From Merluccius polli (Eukaryota; Chordata; Actinopteri; Gadiformes; Merlucciidae): a stretch of DNA of 64,000 nucleotides. Positions 1 to 10,556 of the stretch are shown here, piece by piece (position 1 is the first letter of the stretch; each line of letters opens with the position of its first letter). The position numbers and the translations under genes are program-made. Below the pieces are notes generated by a model, which did no database searches, had not been told where the DNA came from, and saw only the letters and a list, made by a program, of their open reading frames with translations. Location: NCBI GenBank assembly GCA_030340625.1, contig JAOPHQ010005720.1, positions 1 through 64,000 of the forward strand. Reading direction: 5' to 3'.

Positions 1-380
1 TGGGGGGGAGTCTGAGGGTGGGGGGGAGCAGTCGAAGGTCTGGGGAGGGGGGGAGTCCTCGAGGGTGGGGGGGGAGCAGTCGAAGGTTTGGGGGGGGAGT
101 CTGAGGGTGGGGGGGAGCAGTCGAAGGTCTGGAGGGGGGAGTCTCAGGGTGGGGGGGAGCAGTGGAAGGTCTGGGGGGGGAGTCTGAGGGTGGGGGGGAG
201 CAGTGGAAGGTCTGGGGGGGGAGTCTGAGGGTGGGGGGGAGCAGTCGAAGGTCTGGAGGGGGAGTCTGAGGGTGGGGGGGGAGCAGTCGAAGGTCTGGGG
301 GGGGGGAGTCTCAGGGTGGGGGGGAGCAGTCGAAGGTCTGGGGGGGGAGTCTGAGGGTGGGGGGGAGCAGTCGAAGGGGG
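1..380. repeat. G-rich minisatellite, about 40-bp unit
   Basis: About nine imperfect copies of a unit alternating G-runs of 5-9 with the words agtctgagg and agcagtcgaagg. The + strand is extremely G-rich, so G-quadruplex formation is plausible (inference). The proline-rich reading frames across it are repeat translations. The array continues off the left edge. Confidence 0.95.
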
Positions 381-476
381 GGGCGGGGAGCACAATGCTA
401 GCATGTCTGAACTGTAGGCCCTGCCCAACCAGAGCTTTATAAACCACTCAAATAATTTAGAAATACATTCTAGACA

Positions 477-1760
477 GAAGGCAAGGCAAGTTTATTTATA
501 TAGCACCATTCAAACACAAGGCAATTCATAGTGCTTTAGAAAGGAAGCAATCACATGTAAAATCATTAAAAGGACCATCATTAAAAGATAATAAAACAAT
601 AGAAGGAGAAATCTAAAATACAAGAAAGAAATATAAGAAAATATAAGATACAGATATACATTTTTCATTAAAAGCTGCGGCAAAGGCCAGAAGCCAGGAC
701 AGCGTAACTAAAGCAGGAGTGAGTTGTAGTTAAAAGCTTTGAATTAGTTGAGAGTTACCAGTAATCAGGCAAGAGCCCTTGTAGCCCACTCTGCTATTTT
801 AGATGTTTCATAGAATGTCGCCTCATCTTTCAACCACATACACAAATAACATTATAATCTGCCACAGATACAATTCATGTAACCAAGCTGCTACTGATCA
901 TATTCCAAAGAGGACGCAGACAGTGAACACATGGTTCGGTACACACTATGCATTCCATACTACATTTCAACAGCCATGTGTTTGTTAAGTACATACTACA
1001 TTTCAACAGCCATGTGTTTGTTAAGTACATACTACATTTCAACAGGTGTTTGTTAAGTACATGCTACATTTCAACAGGTGTTTTGCAAGCTTTTAGTTTT
1101 TGTGGTTGGGTGGATTGAAAGATAAATGGCTGTAAAGGGCCGCTGTGTTGTTGGAAGGTTTGGGAAGCACTGCAGTAGAGCGCATCGCCTCATTTCAGCG
1201 TCGGCTCATATAATGTCATATTGAAGCAGCCATAGCATGAATTGAAACATATATTATAACAGCAATAAAACACTGACATAAATGTGCACTGTTGGATTTT
1301 TATCAGAAGAAAAGACACGAGCAAAAAGCTGTATTTATCAGCTTGCTCTGTTGGTGATGTTTGGTTGGCTAAAGGTGTTGTCTGTCAAGGCATGGCTTCA
1401 AATCAACTGCTTACAGCAAAAGGCCAGACTCTTGAGAAAGGGACTGGTAGAACCAGGCTAGTAAACAGGACATTACAATAGACCAAAGTTTTGCAGTGTC
1501 TGGTTGGGATAGAAATGGCCTTACCTTGGCAATATTTCTAAGATGGAACAGGGCATTACAACAGTGTCTGTCACCTTTTTAATGTGAGTTCAAAATGTTC
1601 AGGTGGGAATCTAAAATGACACCTAGACTGATCACCTGTGTTTTTACCTGTGAAGCTAGCTTTCCACATTTTCAAGTACGGTGCACCTCTTGGCATCTGG
1701 GCTCACTACAAGGATTTCTGTCTTAGCTTCATTTAGTTTTAAAAAGTAAGTTTCTGCTCA
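477..1760 (-). mobile_element. 5'-truncated LINE fragment (teleost non-LTR retrotransposon)
   Basis: Read on the minus strand, 477-560 is the familiar teleost LINE 3' tail: AAAGCACTATGAATTGCC followed by a GTGCTATATAAATAAAC-type ending in a GCCTTGCC repeat. Further 5' in the element, around 1480-1750, broken frames give LNEAKTEILVVSP-like reverse-transcriptase C-terminal text and a conserved 'TDTVVMPCSILEILPR' stretch. Stops and frameshifts are frequent, so it is dead. A small tandem repeat of 'tacatttcaacag' (960-1080) sits inside. Family (L2/CR1/Rex1 type) is inferred only from the tail. Confidence 0.7.
960..1080. repeat. Short tandem repeat, about 35-bp unit
   Basis: Three to four copies of 'ttaagtacatactacatttc' plus 'aacagccatgtgtttg'. 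The last copies are shortened to 'aacaggtgtttg'. Confidence 0.8.
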
Positions 1761-1799
1761 TCCATTTGTTTCTGGTGGTCAGGGCAGTGTCATCATTGG

Positions 1800-4060
1800 G
1801 TTCAACGGATATATAATTGTGCACCAGGAGACTGAAGGAGAACATCAGCGGGACCTGTATGAAGATAAAACCACCCAAGTCACGCAGCCTCTCGATTGTC
1901 AAGGGAGTGCTCTCTGACCTTAAATTCTTCATCGTAGATGACCCAATCCTAACAGTATCCGAGCAGCCTGTCAGGAAGGTGATATGATGGAGGACAAAGA
2001 CCACGTGCAACAACTGCCTCAGGAGATCGACAGTGGCCTACAGACCATCCACAACACCCAGCCAAAGATTAAAGACCTGGTGCTTTGTGCTTCCCTGGGT
2101 GTTATGGCCCCCTCGCAGTTTATGAGGTCTCAATCTCAACAATGGAGAATCTGGAAAGAGGAGTCAGAGCTACATCAAGAAATGGCTCGGAGTTCCACGG
2201 TGCCTCACCACCATAGGCCTCTACGGAGATGATGTCCTCAAGCTGCCCATCACCAGTCTCACAGGGGAGTCCAAGTGTGCAAAAGACTCCAGATTACACT
2301 GAATAAATCCCGAGATTTAGTGGTGATCAACAACGTGCCAACCATGGCATCTGGCGCAAATAGAGACCAACCAAAGCATTGGAGGAGGCAACAGCTCTCA
2401 TACATTGTGGGACATGTTCAGCAAGGAAGAGGAGGCCTTGGGCTAACAACTAGCCGCCCAGCTTGGAATAAGTCTACAGCACCAGAACGGAGGAAGATGG
2501 TGGTGGAGAAAGTACGCAGAGGAGGAGGCTGCCAGGCAGGCCAAGGCGGTCTCCCTTGGCAAACGGGACAGTGGACACGATGGGACAGTGTGGAGAGGAG
2601 GAAGATCAGCAGGATATGGCGTCAGATTAGTGCCAAAATGCACTCGCGTGATAAAACATGCAGTCGGGCGTATATATTATTTCACACGCGTAGTTATTAC
2701 CCGCGAGCGCGCAAATTCTCTCTGCGCGCTCGCGCACACTCAGAGCGCTTCTCCCCGAGAGGAAATTGAGAGCGAGCGAGTAAATCGGGGACTCGACAGC
2801 ATTTCCTCGTTGCTCTCACATCGGACAGCCTCTCGCAGCTCTCACGTTCTGCTCGCTCGAAAGGAATAGTTTTGGCACTTTGGGGGAGGGAACCCAGGCA
2901 GGGCGGGCTCTCCTGTGATTGGCCGTTTCCGATTAGCGATATTTGATTGACAGCCTTGCTTTCTCTCATGGATGGAAGTCTGCTGGTGAACTCACGAGGC
3001 AACGGCGTCAGGGCGGCGGAGGTACCTTCAGCTAAGAAAGCCTTGGCTGAATTCGGGCATTTGTGATGAACTAGCTATTGGCTAGCTTTACCCATGGTTA
3101 ACGTTACGGACTAAGTAATAACGTTCTAACTAATGTTGATTATTAGTTACACTAACACAATTCTCAGAAACATAGATGACATTTCACACACGCCATAGTT
3201 TTCGTTCATCACAAATGCCCGAATTCAGCCAAGGCTTTCTTAGCTGAAGGTACCTCCGCCGCCCTGACGCCGTCGTCTCGTTCAGACCTCTGAGTTCACC
3301 AGCAGACTTACCAGCAGGCTCGCGGGTAATAACCACGCGTGTGAAATAATATAATACGCCCGACTGCATGTTTTATCACGCGAGTGCATTTTGGCACTAA
3401 TCTGACGCCATAGCAGGAAAGATGTGTCGGCCATGGAAGCGAGGTGATTGAGCTTGACCATCAGAGCTAAATACGAAGTCCTTCCAACACCACACATTCT
3501 CTCTAAAGAGCCTTGCCTCCATCCTGGAAAAAAAACGAGCTGCCACCAACTCCCTACCACCAGCAGCATCCTACAAACAGCTACCTTTGTCAGTGAGAAG
3601 GCTAAGGTAACCTGGAGCGGCTCCACACCACTGAAGTGAGGCCAGCTACGCTTAGCCCGCAACTGGAAAATGCTGTTTGACATTGGCTGACAACTCGTAT
3701 TTACTGCAGAGATTGGTACCACCACTCTAAGGCCTGATTTGGTGCTCTACTCTCAAACAAAATTTCATCATTGAGCTCACTGTACCCTGGGAGGACTCGG
3801 TATACAAGGCTTACAAGCGAAAACAACTACACTATGCCAAGTAAGCTGCTGAAGCACAAAATTGTGTCTGTAACACTGAAGTCTGCCCTGTAGAGGTGGG
3901 GTGCAGAGTTTTCCTGGCAAAATCTACTAAGAGATTGCTTGGAGACCTGGGAATCAGAGGCCAGAGCCTGTGCTTAGCCATCAAAGCTGCGGAGGCAGCA
4001 GAGCAAAGCAGCCAGTGGCTGTGGATGAAGAGGCAAGATCCCTGCTGGGCCCCGAAGTAG
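1800..4060 (+). mobile_element. Degenerate LINE-type ORF (3' portion), split by a DNA transposon
   Basis: Broken + strand frames give a long retroelement polyprotein-like text: LGVPRCLTTIGLYGDDVLKL (2190-2250), RPAWNKSTAPERRKMVVEKV (2455-2515), then KISR at the insertion point. It resumes after 3418 with KDVSAMEA, TIRAKYEVLPTP (3460-3495) and SILQTATFVSEKAKVTWS (3565-3620). The end carries GLRPDLVLYSQ-like and ELTVPWED-like text (3745-3800) and a 'SQWLWMKRQ' ending (4010-4040). Multiple frameshifts show it is inactive. The same text occurs widely in fish pol-like predictions as I recall it; the clade is not assigned. Confidence 0.65.
2616..3411. mobile_element. Non-autonomous DNA transposon with about 90-bp terminal inverted repeats, nested in the LINE
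   Basis: The left end ATGGCGTCAGATTAGTGCC and the right end, reverse complemented, match almost base for base for about 90 bp, as far as the 'ttacccgcgagc' block. A second, internal inverted pair (about 2970-3065 versus 3197-3300) makes the element a near-continuous hairpin. Flanks AGCAGGAT (2608-2615) and AGCAGGAA (3412-3419) look like an 8-bp target-site duplication with one mismatch. No transposase frame is visible. An 8-bp duplication would fit hAT or P-like superfamilies; not decided. Confidence 0.85.
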
Positions 4061-4249
4061 CAGGCCAGGACGACACAGAGGGGGGTGTTTCTGGGACGCC
4101 AGAAGTCACTGTTGAGCCCTCCAGTAGTGGGGTCATCAATGAAACGTCAAGGAACGAGGGTGCCCACCTGAAAGCTCCTCTGTGTCAACCATCCATCATC
4201 AAGACGACTCTCTTGTAAGTGCTTGCACAAAGGATAATGTAATCTTATC

Positions 4250-4520
4250 CTGTGTTTTTTGTAATCTGTGTATCGTCCGCATAGCGATGGTATTGAATAT
4301 AGCTATGGTATTGAACATAGTGATGGTATTGAATTAGGCGATGGTATTGAACAAAGTGATGGTATTGAACATAGCGATGGATGGTATTGAACATAGCGAT
4401 GGTATTGAACACAGCGATGGTATTGAACATAGCGATGGTTTTGAACATAGCGATGGTATTGAACATTGTGTTTTCTAATAACATAATCTAGGGGTAGCAT
4501 GTAAAGTGAGAATAACAAGG
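4250..4520 (-). mobile_element. LINE reverse-transcriptase fragment (minus strand) with an internal tandem array
   Basis: The minus frame reads GPLLFSLYMLPL at 4480-4520, a conserved RT motif, and YADDTQITKN at 4255-4285, the catalytic YADD box. Between them the normal spacer is replaced by a tandem array of VQYHRY codons. Only this piece of the element is recognisable. Confidence 0.8.
4281..4466. repeat. 18-bp minisatellite inside the LINE RT frame
   Basis: About ten copies of cgatggtattgaacatag, with single-base variants and one unit lengthened by 4 bp. On the minus strand each unit is six codons (VQYHRY) and the last copy runs directly into the YADD box. Confidence 0.95.
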
Positions 4521-4540
4521 GACCAAGACAGCTCCCACCA

Positions 4541-4595
4541 GCTAACCCTAACCTAACCCTAACCCTAACCAGCTAACCCTAACCCTACCTAACCC
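4541..4595. repeat. Short telomere-like CCCTAA tract
   Basis: Repeats of 'ctaaccctaacc' interrupted by 'agctaac'; too short and irregular to be a functional telomere. Confidence 0.85.
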
Positions 4596-6430
4596 ATAGG
4601 ACAAGTCATACTTCTGTGACACGATTGCCTATACTAACATATAATACATTTTTGGTGATATAGGAAAGAAAAAAGGTAATAGTACTGTCAGACACCAACC
4701 CACTTCTCAAGATGATAGTCAATTGTCCACTGCATCGACTGCAACACTTTGCTTTTCCATTGTCATTTTTTTCCCACTTGTTTTTTAGCCACGCTTCATT
4801 CAGATTTTGTCTCAAGAATTTACGTCTCAACTTAACACCTCCTACTTGAGCTCCTGGTTATTGAATACCACTCTTTAATTTCATGAGTCATGGTTGTACG
4901 TTAACTTTCCTCATATGGACGGTCGGGTTTTGACAACCTTTGATATGATAGATGAGACGTCTTGCTGCTAGTTGCCCTTGCTCTGCCCTTCTCCTCTACA
5001 TCCCATTGCTCTTCTACAGTGAGTAAGACAACTCGATGCCTGATGTCCCTATGGTGAATTGTGGCAGGGATCTTGTTAGCAAGTTTTTGGTCGCTTTGCT
5101 GCCCTTGCTAGTCCCAGTCGCCTGGGACTGGGTAGCTCGGAAATATGCTGACATTGACATCCCTCATGATGCCATTCTTATTGGCGTTGACACAGACCAC
5201 CATGGCCAAGTTGTTCCCTCAAGGCATTCTAGTCGGCCATGTCCCCCACAGCAACATTTCCTTGTGTGCCACTTGTTTCTCACAAACAAATTTGGTCAAC
5301 AACTTCACTTTTTCCAGAACTTATTCACCTCTTCTTGGATGACTCTTAACCTCTTGTAGGTGTAGCCTTTAAATTCAAAGTCTCCTGTGTCTCCCCTAGG
5401 CCCGTCCTACACCAGCAACAGAAAATTGGGGCTGATGTTAACTCAGATCCAGTAGTCCTACTGTGTTACGCCTTGTTTCCTGTTTCATTACAGAGATTTC
5501 TACCGAAAAGAAACTCATTCCCTACAGTGGATGCTAGGCCGCTGCTGGACCGCCAGCACAGCATGTCATTGCAGTCTTGTTGGTGAAAGCCTTCCAGCAC
5601 GTTTGTGCCAATTCTGGGGAAAGTTGAGCTCTTTCTTTCTGCCATCTTCCCAAACCCTTGTCCTAATTGTCCTTTTGGACATCGGAAGAAATGGTGATCT
5701 GAGGAGCTTCCCATCTTGCAGTCTTTGTTCTTTTTTAATTCTTTTTTTTCCATTCCATTATTAAAGTCCCATTAAAGTCTCAACTGAACATTATAGATAT
5801 GCAATAATATATTAGTGGGCGTGTATTTAAAATGTAGGGTTAGTGTGTTGTGAGGGAAAGTGGCGAAGCGCGATTTTGTTGTATGTTATTTTGTTATATA
5901 TTATTTTGTTGTATGTTATTTGTTGTGTGTTATTTTGTTGTATGTTATTGTGTTGTATGTTATTTTGTTGTATGTTATTTGTTGTATGTTAGTTAAAGAA
6001 CTAGGGTTATGGACGTCCTGTGTCCTAGCATACGTGTCTTGATTTAACCTGACCTGTAGAGTAAAAGTAGCTACATAACTGGAGTCCATATCATTTTGCC
6101 ATTATGTTTTTGGAATGGTTTCTGTTATAAATATTTTTAAAATAATGTATTGATATTGTCATTCTATTTTTTTTTAGAATATATTCATATTGTCGTTCTA
6201 TTTTTGGGATAATTTATTTCTATCGTTGTATTTGTTATATTTAGCTAACTCTTACCCTAGCTCCTGTGAAGAACACTTTATTTTCCTGATTGAGTTTTTG
6301 TATTGAACGGTTATGGATTTATGAGGGAAATACCCTAGGATGTAATGAAGGATATGATCTGATTTATATACTGTATATATATCAATATAACTATAATACA
6401 TTATCCTCCCAATAATTTATCATCTCTCTT
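4596..6430. other. Non-genic stretch, AT-rich, no supported gene
   Basis: Mostly unique-looking sequence. The only internal repeat is a 'ttgttgtatgttattt' run at 5870-5995. Open frames such as 5036-5359 have no recognisable domain, no splice support and no codon-like regularity; part may be old retroelement debris. Confidence 0.5.
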
Positions 6431-6459
6431 TCATTTGCTGCCTGCTGTGGTGCTTATTA

Positions 6460-6460
<1 letters not shown>

Positions 6461-6492
<32 letters not shown>

Positions 6493-6533
6493 TGTTTGTG
6501 TACATATCTGTGTGTGTGTACACAGTGTGCATA

Positions 6534-6587
<54 letters not shown>
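6461..6587. repeat. TG microsatellites
   Basis: Two (TG)n runs separated by 'tacatatctg'-type text; the second run (6536-6586) is uninterrupted. Confidence 0.95.
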
Positions 6588-6807
6588 AGGAAGGTGGCCT
6601 TCTCCTCATCCTCTGTAATAAACAATAAGAACCTGCGTGAATCAGCAGTACTATTCACTCATTCATCACCTCAAGTATTCATCACTTTAAAGTATTCACA
6701 ATCGATGGCTGCTCATAGAAAACCCAGCTAATAAATACTAAATAAATAAATACATATATATTATTCTTCATATGACACTGTGTGTGTATGTGTGTGTGTG
6801 CATATGT

Positions 6808-7130
6808 GTGTGTAACCTAATACCTAAAGTAACCATCTCTAACCTAATACCTAAACTAACCATCTCTAACCTAATACCTAAAGTAACCATCTCTAACCTA
6901 ATACCTAAAGTAACCATCTCTAACCTAACACCTAAAGTAACCATCTCTAACCTAATACCTAAAGTAACCATCTCTAACCTAATACCTAAACTAAGCATCT
7001 CTAACCTAATACCTAAAGTAACCATCTCTAACCTAATACCTAAAGTAACCATCTCTAACCTAACACCTAAAGTAACCATCTCTAACCTAATACCTAAAGT
7101 AACCATCTCTAACCTAATACCTAAACCAAT
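6808..7130. repeat. 27-bp minisatellite
   Basis: About eleven tandem copies of a unit combining taacctaatacc and taaagtaaccatctc. Because the unit is nine codons, both strands show long spurious open frames (NLIPKVTIS on +, GIRLEMVTL on -). Confidence 0.95.
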
Positions 7131-7182
7131 TATTAACACTGTAACCATTAGAGTGTTAATGGGGGTTAGCCTAACCCCTGTG

Positions 7183-7187
7183 TTCAC

Positions 7188-7225
<38 letters not shown>

Positions 7226-7314
7226 ATGCATGTGTGGTGCATTACTGTGGTGAAGTGATGAAGAGGAGAGAGGAAGAGCAGACCAGCAGTTAATCACCTT
7301 AGAGATCTGAGCCT

Positions 7315-7360
<46 letters not shown>

Positions 7361-7499
7361 GTGTACACACACACACACACCATGTACACACACACACCCA
7401 CAGGGAGAGACTGATAAGGGAATTGCGAAGACTAACAGAAATAGTTATGTTTAAATTTATCAGTGATGTGGTTCAGATTCACCATAGAGCCGCATCTGG

Positions 7500-7552
<53 letters not shown>

Positions 7553-7640
7553 GTGATAGATTGGCCAGTCATGATCTAGGTCTCCATTGTTGATGAGGGT
7601 CATGTTTCCATGGCAACCAGAGCACTGTCCAACTGTCCCC

Positions 7641-7707
<67 letters not shown>

Positions 7708-7904
7708 ACGCGCGTGTGTGTGTGTGTGATGTCTTTCTTTTGGTCCAGTCCCCTGGTCCCATATCTGTACATTGATCTCTCTGTCTCTCTCTCTACCTGT
7801 CTCTCTCTCTCTACCTGTATGTCTCCCGCTCTACTGTCTCTTTCGACCTGTCTTTCAACCTGTCTGTCTACCTGTCTCTCTTTCAACCTGTCTCTTTTTC
7901 TACC

Positions 7905-7945
<41 letters not shown>

Positions 7946-7970
7946 ACCTGTCTCTCTACCTGTCTGTCTG
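7183..7970. repeat. Microsatellite cluster: TG, AC, CT and TG runs
   Basis: (TG)n at 7190-7222, (AC)n at 7317-7358, (CT)n at 7500-7553, (TG)n at 7644-7733, and CT-rich 'ctacctgtctctct' repeats at 7773-7970. The last run leads straight into the splice acceptor of the prdm6 exon and acts as its pyrimidine tract. Confidence 0.9.
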
Positions 7971-7974
7971 TCAG

Positions 7975-8151
7975 GCCATACCAGTGCGGCCACTGTTCCC
8001 AGTCCTTCTCCCAGCCATCGGAGTTGAGAAACCACGTGGTCACCCACTCCAGCGACCGCCCCTTCAAGTGTGGCTACTGTGGCCGGGCGTTCGCTGGGGC
8101 CACCACACTCAACAACCACATCCGCACCCACACCGGGGAGAAGCCTTTCAA
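7975..8151 (+). CDS. prdm6: prdm6 penultimate coding exon
   Basis: Acceptor TGTCTGTCAG/G and donor AA/GTAAGT. The exon enters with one base completing an Arg codon and leaves with two bases of Lys. It encodes RPYQCGHC through GEKPF: two complete C2H2 fingers. Confidence 0.9.
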
Positions 8152-9445
8152 GTAAGTACCAGTGAGTACAACCGCCAGACAACCCTAGCACCCTAACTCT
8201 ACACACCCTAACCCACTTACCGCCTAACCCTAGCACCCTAACTCTACACACCCTAACCCACTTACCGCCTAACCCTAGCACCCTAACTCTACACACCCTA
8301 ACCCACTTACCGCCTAACCCTAGCACCCTAACTCTACACACCCTAACCCACTTACCGCCTAACCCTAGCACCCTAACTCTACACACCCTAACCCACTTAC
8401 CGCTAGACAACCCTAGCACCCTAACTCTACACACCCTAACCCACTTACCGCCTAACCCTAGCACCCTAACTCTACACACCCTAACCCACTTACCGCCTAA
8501 ACCTAACTCTACACACCCTAACCCCCCTACCGCCTAACCCTAGCACCCTAACTCTACACACCCTAATCAGAATCAGAATCAGAATGAGACTTATTGCTAG
8601 AGTTATAAGTTTTCACTTACAAGGAATTTGCCTTGGTGTGGATGGTAAACAGGTGCTATCAAGAACATACATATAAGATAGAAATATTACAATAAAAATG
8701 AAATAAAAACTATTTAACTAACTAACTAAGAGAGACGGAGAGAGACAGGAGTGAGCAGAGAGCGAGACGTGAGAGAGCAGAGAGAGACAGAAGGAGAGAG
8801 AGCAGAGAGAGGAGAGACAGTAGGAGAGCAGAGAGAAAGAGAGAGGAGAGAGAGACAGGAGAGAGAGCAGAGAGAGCAAAAGGAGAGAGCAGAGAGAGAG
8901 ACAGAAGGAGAGAGAGACCAAAGGAGAGACAGGAAGGGAGAGAGAAAGAGAGCAGAGCAGAGATAAAGACGGAGAGATAGACAGAGAAAGGGAGAGGAGA
9001 CAGAGAGAGAGAGACGTCCTAAATCAATTAAGGTTCTTAATAAGCAATCAAACACCCCAGTGCCCTGGTCACATGACCTGCTCTCCAGTGGGGATGGAGA
9101 GGAGGGAGATTACCTAATTTTTTGCACTGTACTGGTAATCAATATTCCACTTTGTTTTTTAGCTTTTTGTAGTACTTCTTTATTTTTCCTTTTTTTATTT
9201 TTTAAACGGCTTTGTCTGCAATGTAAATGTGTTTTTTACATGCCAATAAAGCTCATTTGAATTGACAACAAGAGGAAAAGACAAAATGACAAGATGGAAA
9301 TACAGAGAAAGAGAGAGAACAAGATGAATACAAAAAGAGAGAGAACAAGATGAAGACAGAGAGAGACAAGAAGATGAAAAGAGAGAGACAAGAAGGTGAA
9401 AAGAGAGACAAGGTGAAAAGAGAGAGAAGATGAAAAGACAGACAG

Positions 9446-9478
<33 letters not shown>

Positions 9479-9588
9479 GAGAGACCGAAAGAGACCGAGA
9501 GAAGATGAAACGAGAGAGTGAGAGAAAGAGAGAGACCGAGAGAAGATGAAACGAGAGAGAGAGAGCGAGAGAGAGACCGAGAGAAGAT

Positions 9589-9647
<59 letters not shown>

Positions 9648-10556
9648 AGAAGAAGATGAAAGGACAGGAGACAAGATGAAAAGTACTCAGAAGGTATTTT
9701 ACAGTAAATGGCAGCATTGTGAAGTAACAACTCATCAGCTGTTTTAATGAACAATCAGCGGCTATCAGCAGTCTGACGTCTCTACGGGACGGTGGGACGG
9801 GTCCGCCGGTCGATGGGGGGGAGGGGGTCACGCAGATAGATTAAAGCTGCCAACGCCACTTTGTCAGGAAAACACAACTTCACCCCCTCCTCCTATCTCT
9901 CTCTCGTTTCTCTTCTCCTTTATCTCTTGTTCTGTCGCTCGGCTGCTGCTTCACATGCTGTTTCCTGTCTGCCTGTCAGCTGTAATAGAGAGGAGCCTCT
10001 CTGTAGTGTGTGTGTGTGTGTGTGTTGAGGTAAGTTGAGGTATTGAAACCAACAGTGTGGAAACAGGACTAACATTTTAGACAGATCACAGAGGTGTGTG
10101 TGTGTGTGTGAGCCTGGCTGCTCGTCACACACACTTTACTCTGTCGCTGGATATTAGTGCAAGGACATGTACATGCTGTGTGTGTGTGTGTGTGTGTTAA
10201 TGTGTGTATGTTTAAATGTGTGTGTGTTTATATGTTGGTTTATATGTGTTAGTTTATATGTTAGTATGTGTGTGTTGAACACATTTTTTTTTTTGTGTTT
10301 GTTTATATGTTGGTATATGTGTGTTGAACACGTCTAATTTTTTGGGGCCCTGTGAGCTGTCTCTAATAACTCCCTTTGATCTCTTCTGTGTTTGTGTGTG
10401 TGCACGTGCGTGTGCATGTGTGTGTGTGTGTGTGTGTGTAGGTGTGAGCGCTGTGACAGGAGCTTCACTCAGGCCACTCAGCTCAGCCGTCACCAGCGGA
10501 TGCCCAACGAGTGCAAACCCAGCGGAGACATCAACGAGTCCATCGAGGTGGACTAG
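7975..10556 (+). CDS. prdm6: prdm6 3' end: PR-domain zinc-finger protein 6, last two coding exons
   Basis: Join 7975-8151 and 10442-10556; about 96 C-terminal residues. The first exon carries two C2H2 fingers (CGHCSQSF...HVVTH and CGYCGRAF...HIRTH) and a TGEKPFK linker. The second carries a finger ending HQRMPNEC, a CCHC ligand set, then an acidic tail ending ESIEVD and a TAG stop. This C-terminus agrees with my memory of vertebrate PRDM6, and cep120 as neighbour supports the call. PRDM6 (PRISM) is a nuclear repressor linked to smooth-muscle gene silencing through histone-modifying partners. The PR/SET domain and earlier fingers are not in the window; the 7974 bases upstream hold no further coding exon, so the preceding intron is at least that long. 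Confidence 0.87.
8157..8570. repeat. 45-bp minisatellite abutting the prdm6 donor
   Basis: About eight copies of a unit built from 'accctagcaccctaactc', 'tacacaccctaaccc' and 'acttaccgccta'. It begins only about 30 bp after the exon's splice donor and contains the pseudo-telomeric word ccctaac two to three times per unit. Confidence 0.95.
8566..8720. mobile_element. Teleost retroelement tail fragment
   Basis: 'aatcagaatcagaat' followed by 'gagacttattgct', 'acttacaaggaatttgcctt' and 'ggtgtggatggtaaacaggtg' resembles the widespread fish repeat that begins CAGAATCAGAATCAG and contains ACAAGGAATTTG. Class assigned by memory only. Confidence 0.55.
8728..9020. repeat. GA-rich simple sequence
   Basis: Imperfect 'agagagacagaaggagagag' runs; open frames across it are low-complexity shadows. 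Confidence 0.95.
9180..9265 (+). mobile_element. LINE 3'-end fragment
   Basis: 'gtctgcaatgtaaatgtg' followed by 'catgccaataaagctcattt' and 'gaattga' is the common fish LINE 3' terminus with an AATAAA-type signal. A related end occurs at 55740-55770. Confidence 0.55.
9270..9670. repeat. GA-rich repeats with an (AG)n core
   Basis: Units such as 'gagagaagatgaaacgagag' lead into an uninterrupted (AG)n run at 9593-9643. Confidence 0.95.
9993..10441. repeat. TG-rich intron end of prdm6
   Basis: Several (TG)n runs (10002-10024, 10094-10110, 10178-10198, 10396-10439). The last run reaches the splice acceptor itself (TGTGTGTAG/G), so the final intron of prdm6 lacks a normal polypyrimidine tract. Confidence 0.9.
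10442..10556 (+). CDS. prdm6: prdm6 last coding exon
   Basis: Starts after TGTGTAG with the base that completes the Lys codon; 37 residues then TAG at 10554-10556. It contains a finger with Cys-x2-Cys, then HQRMPNEC supplying His and Cys as zinc ligands, followed by [13 protein letters not shown]. Confidence 0.9.

Noticed and set aside
5036..5359. 107-codon + frame as a possible gene
   Set aside because: No recognisable domain, no splice signals and no repeat-free homolog recalled; might be degraded retroelement, but unsupported.
6768..7191. 139-residue open frames on both strands (GIRLEMVTL / NLIPKVTIS repeats)
   Set aside because: Pure translation of a 27-bp minisatellite and flanking TG repeats; no start context, splice support or domain.
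7648..8196. 182-residue + frame that includes the prdm6 exon in another frame
   Set aside because: Starts in TG/CT repeats and reads the zinc-finger exon out of frame; the true frame gives two canonical fingers.
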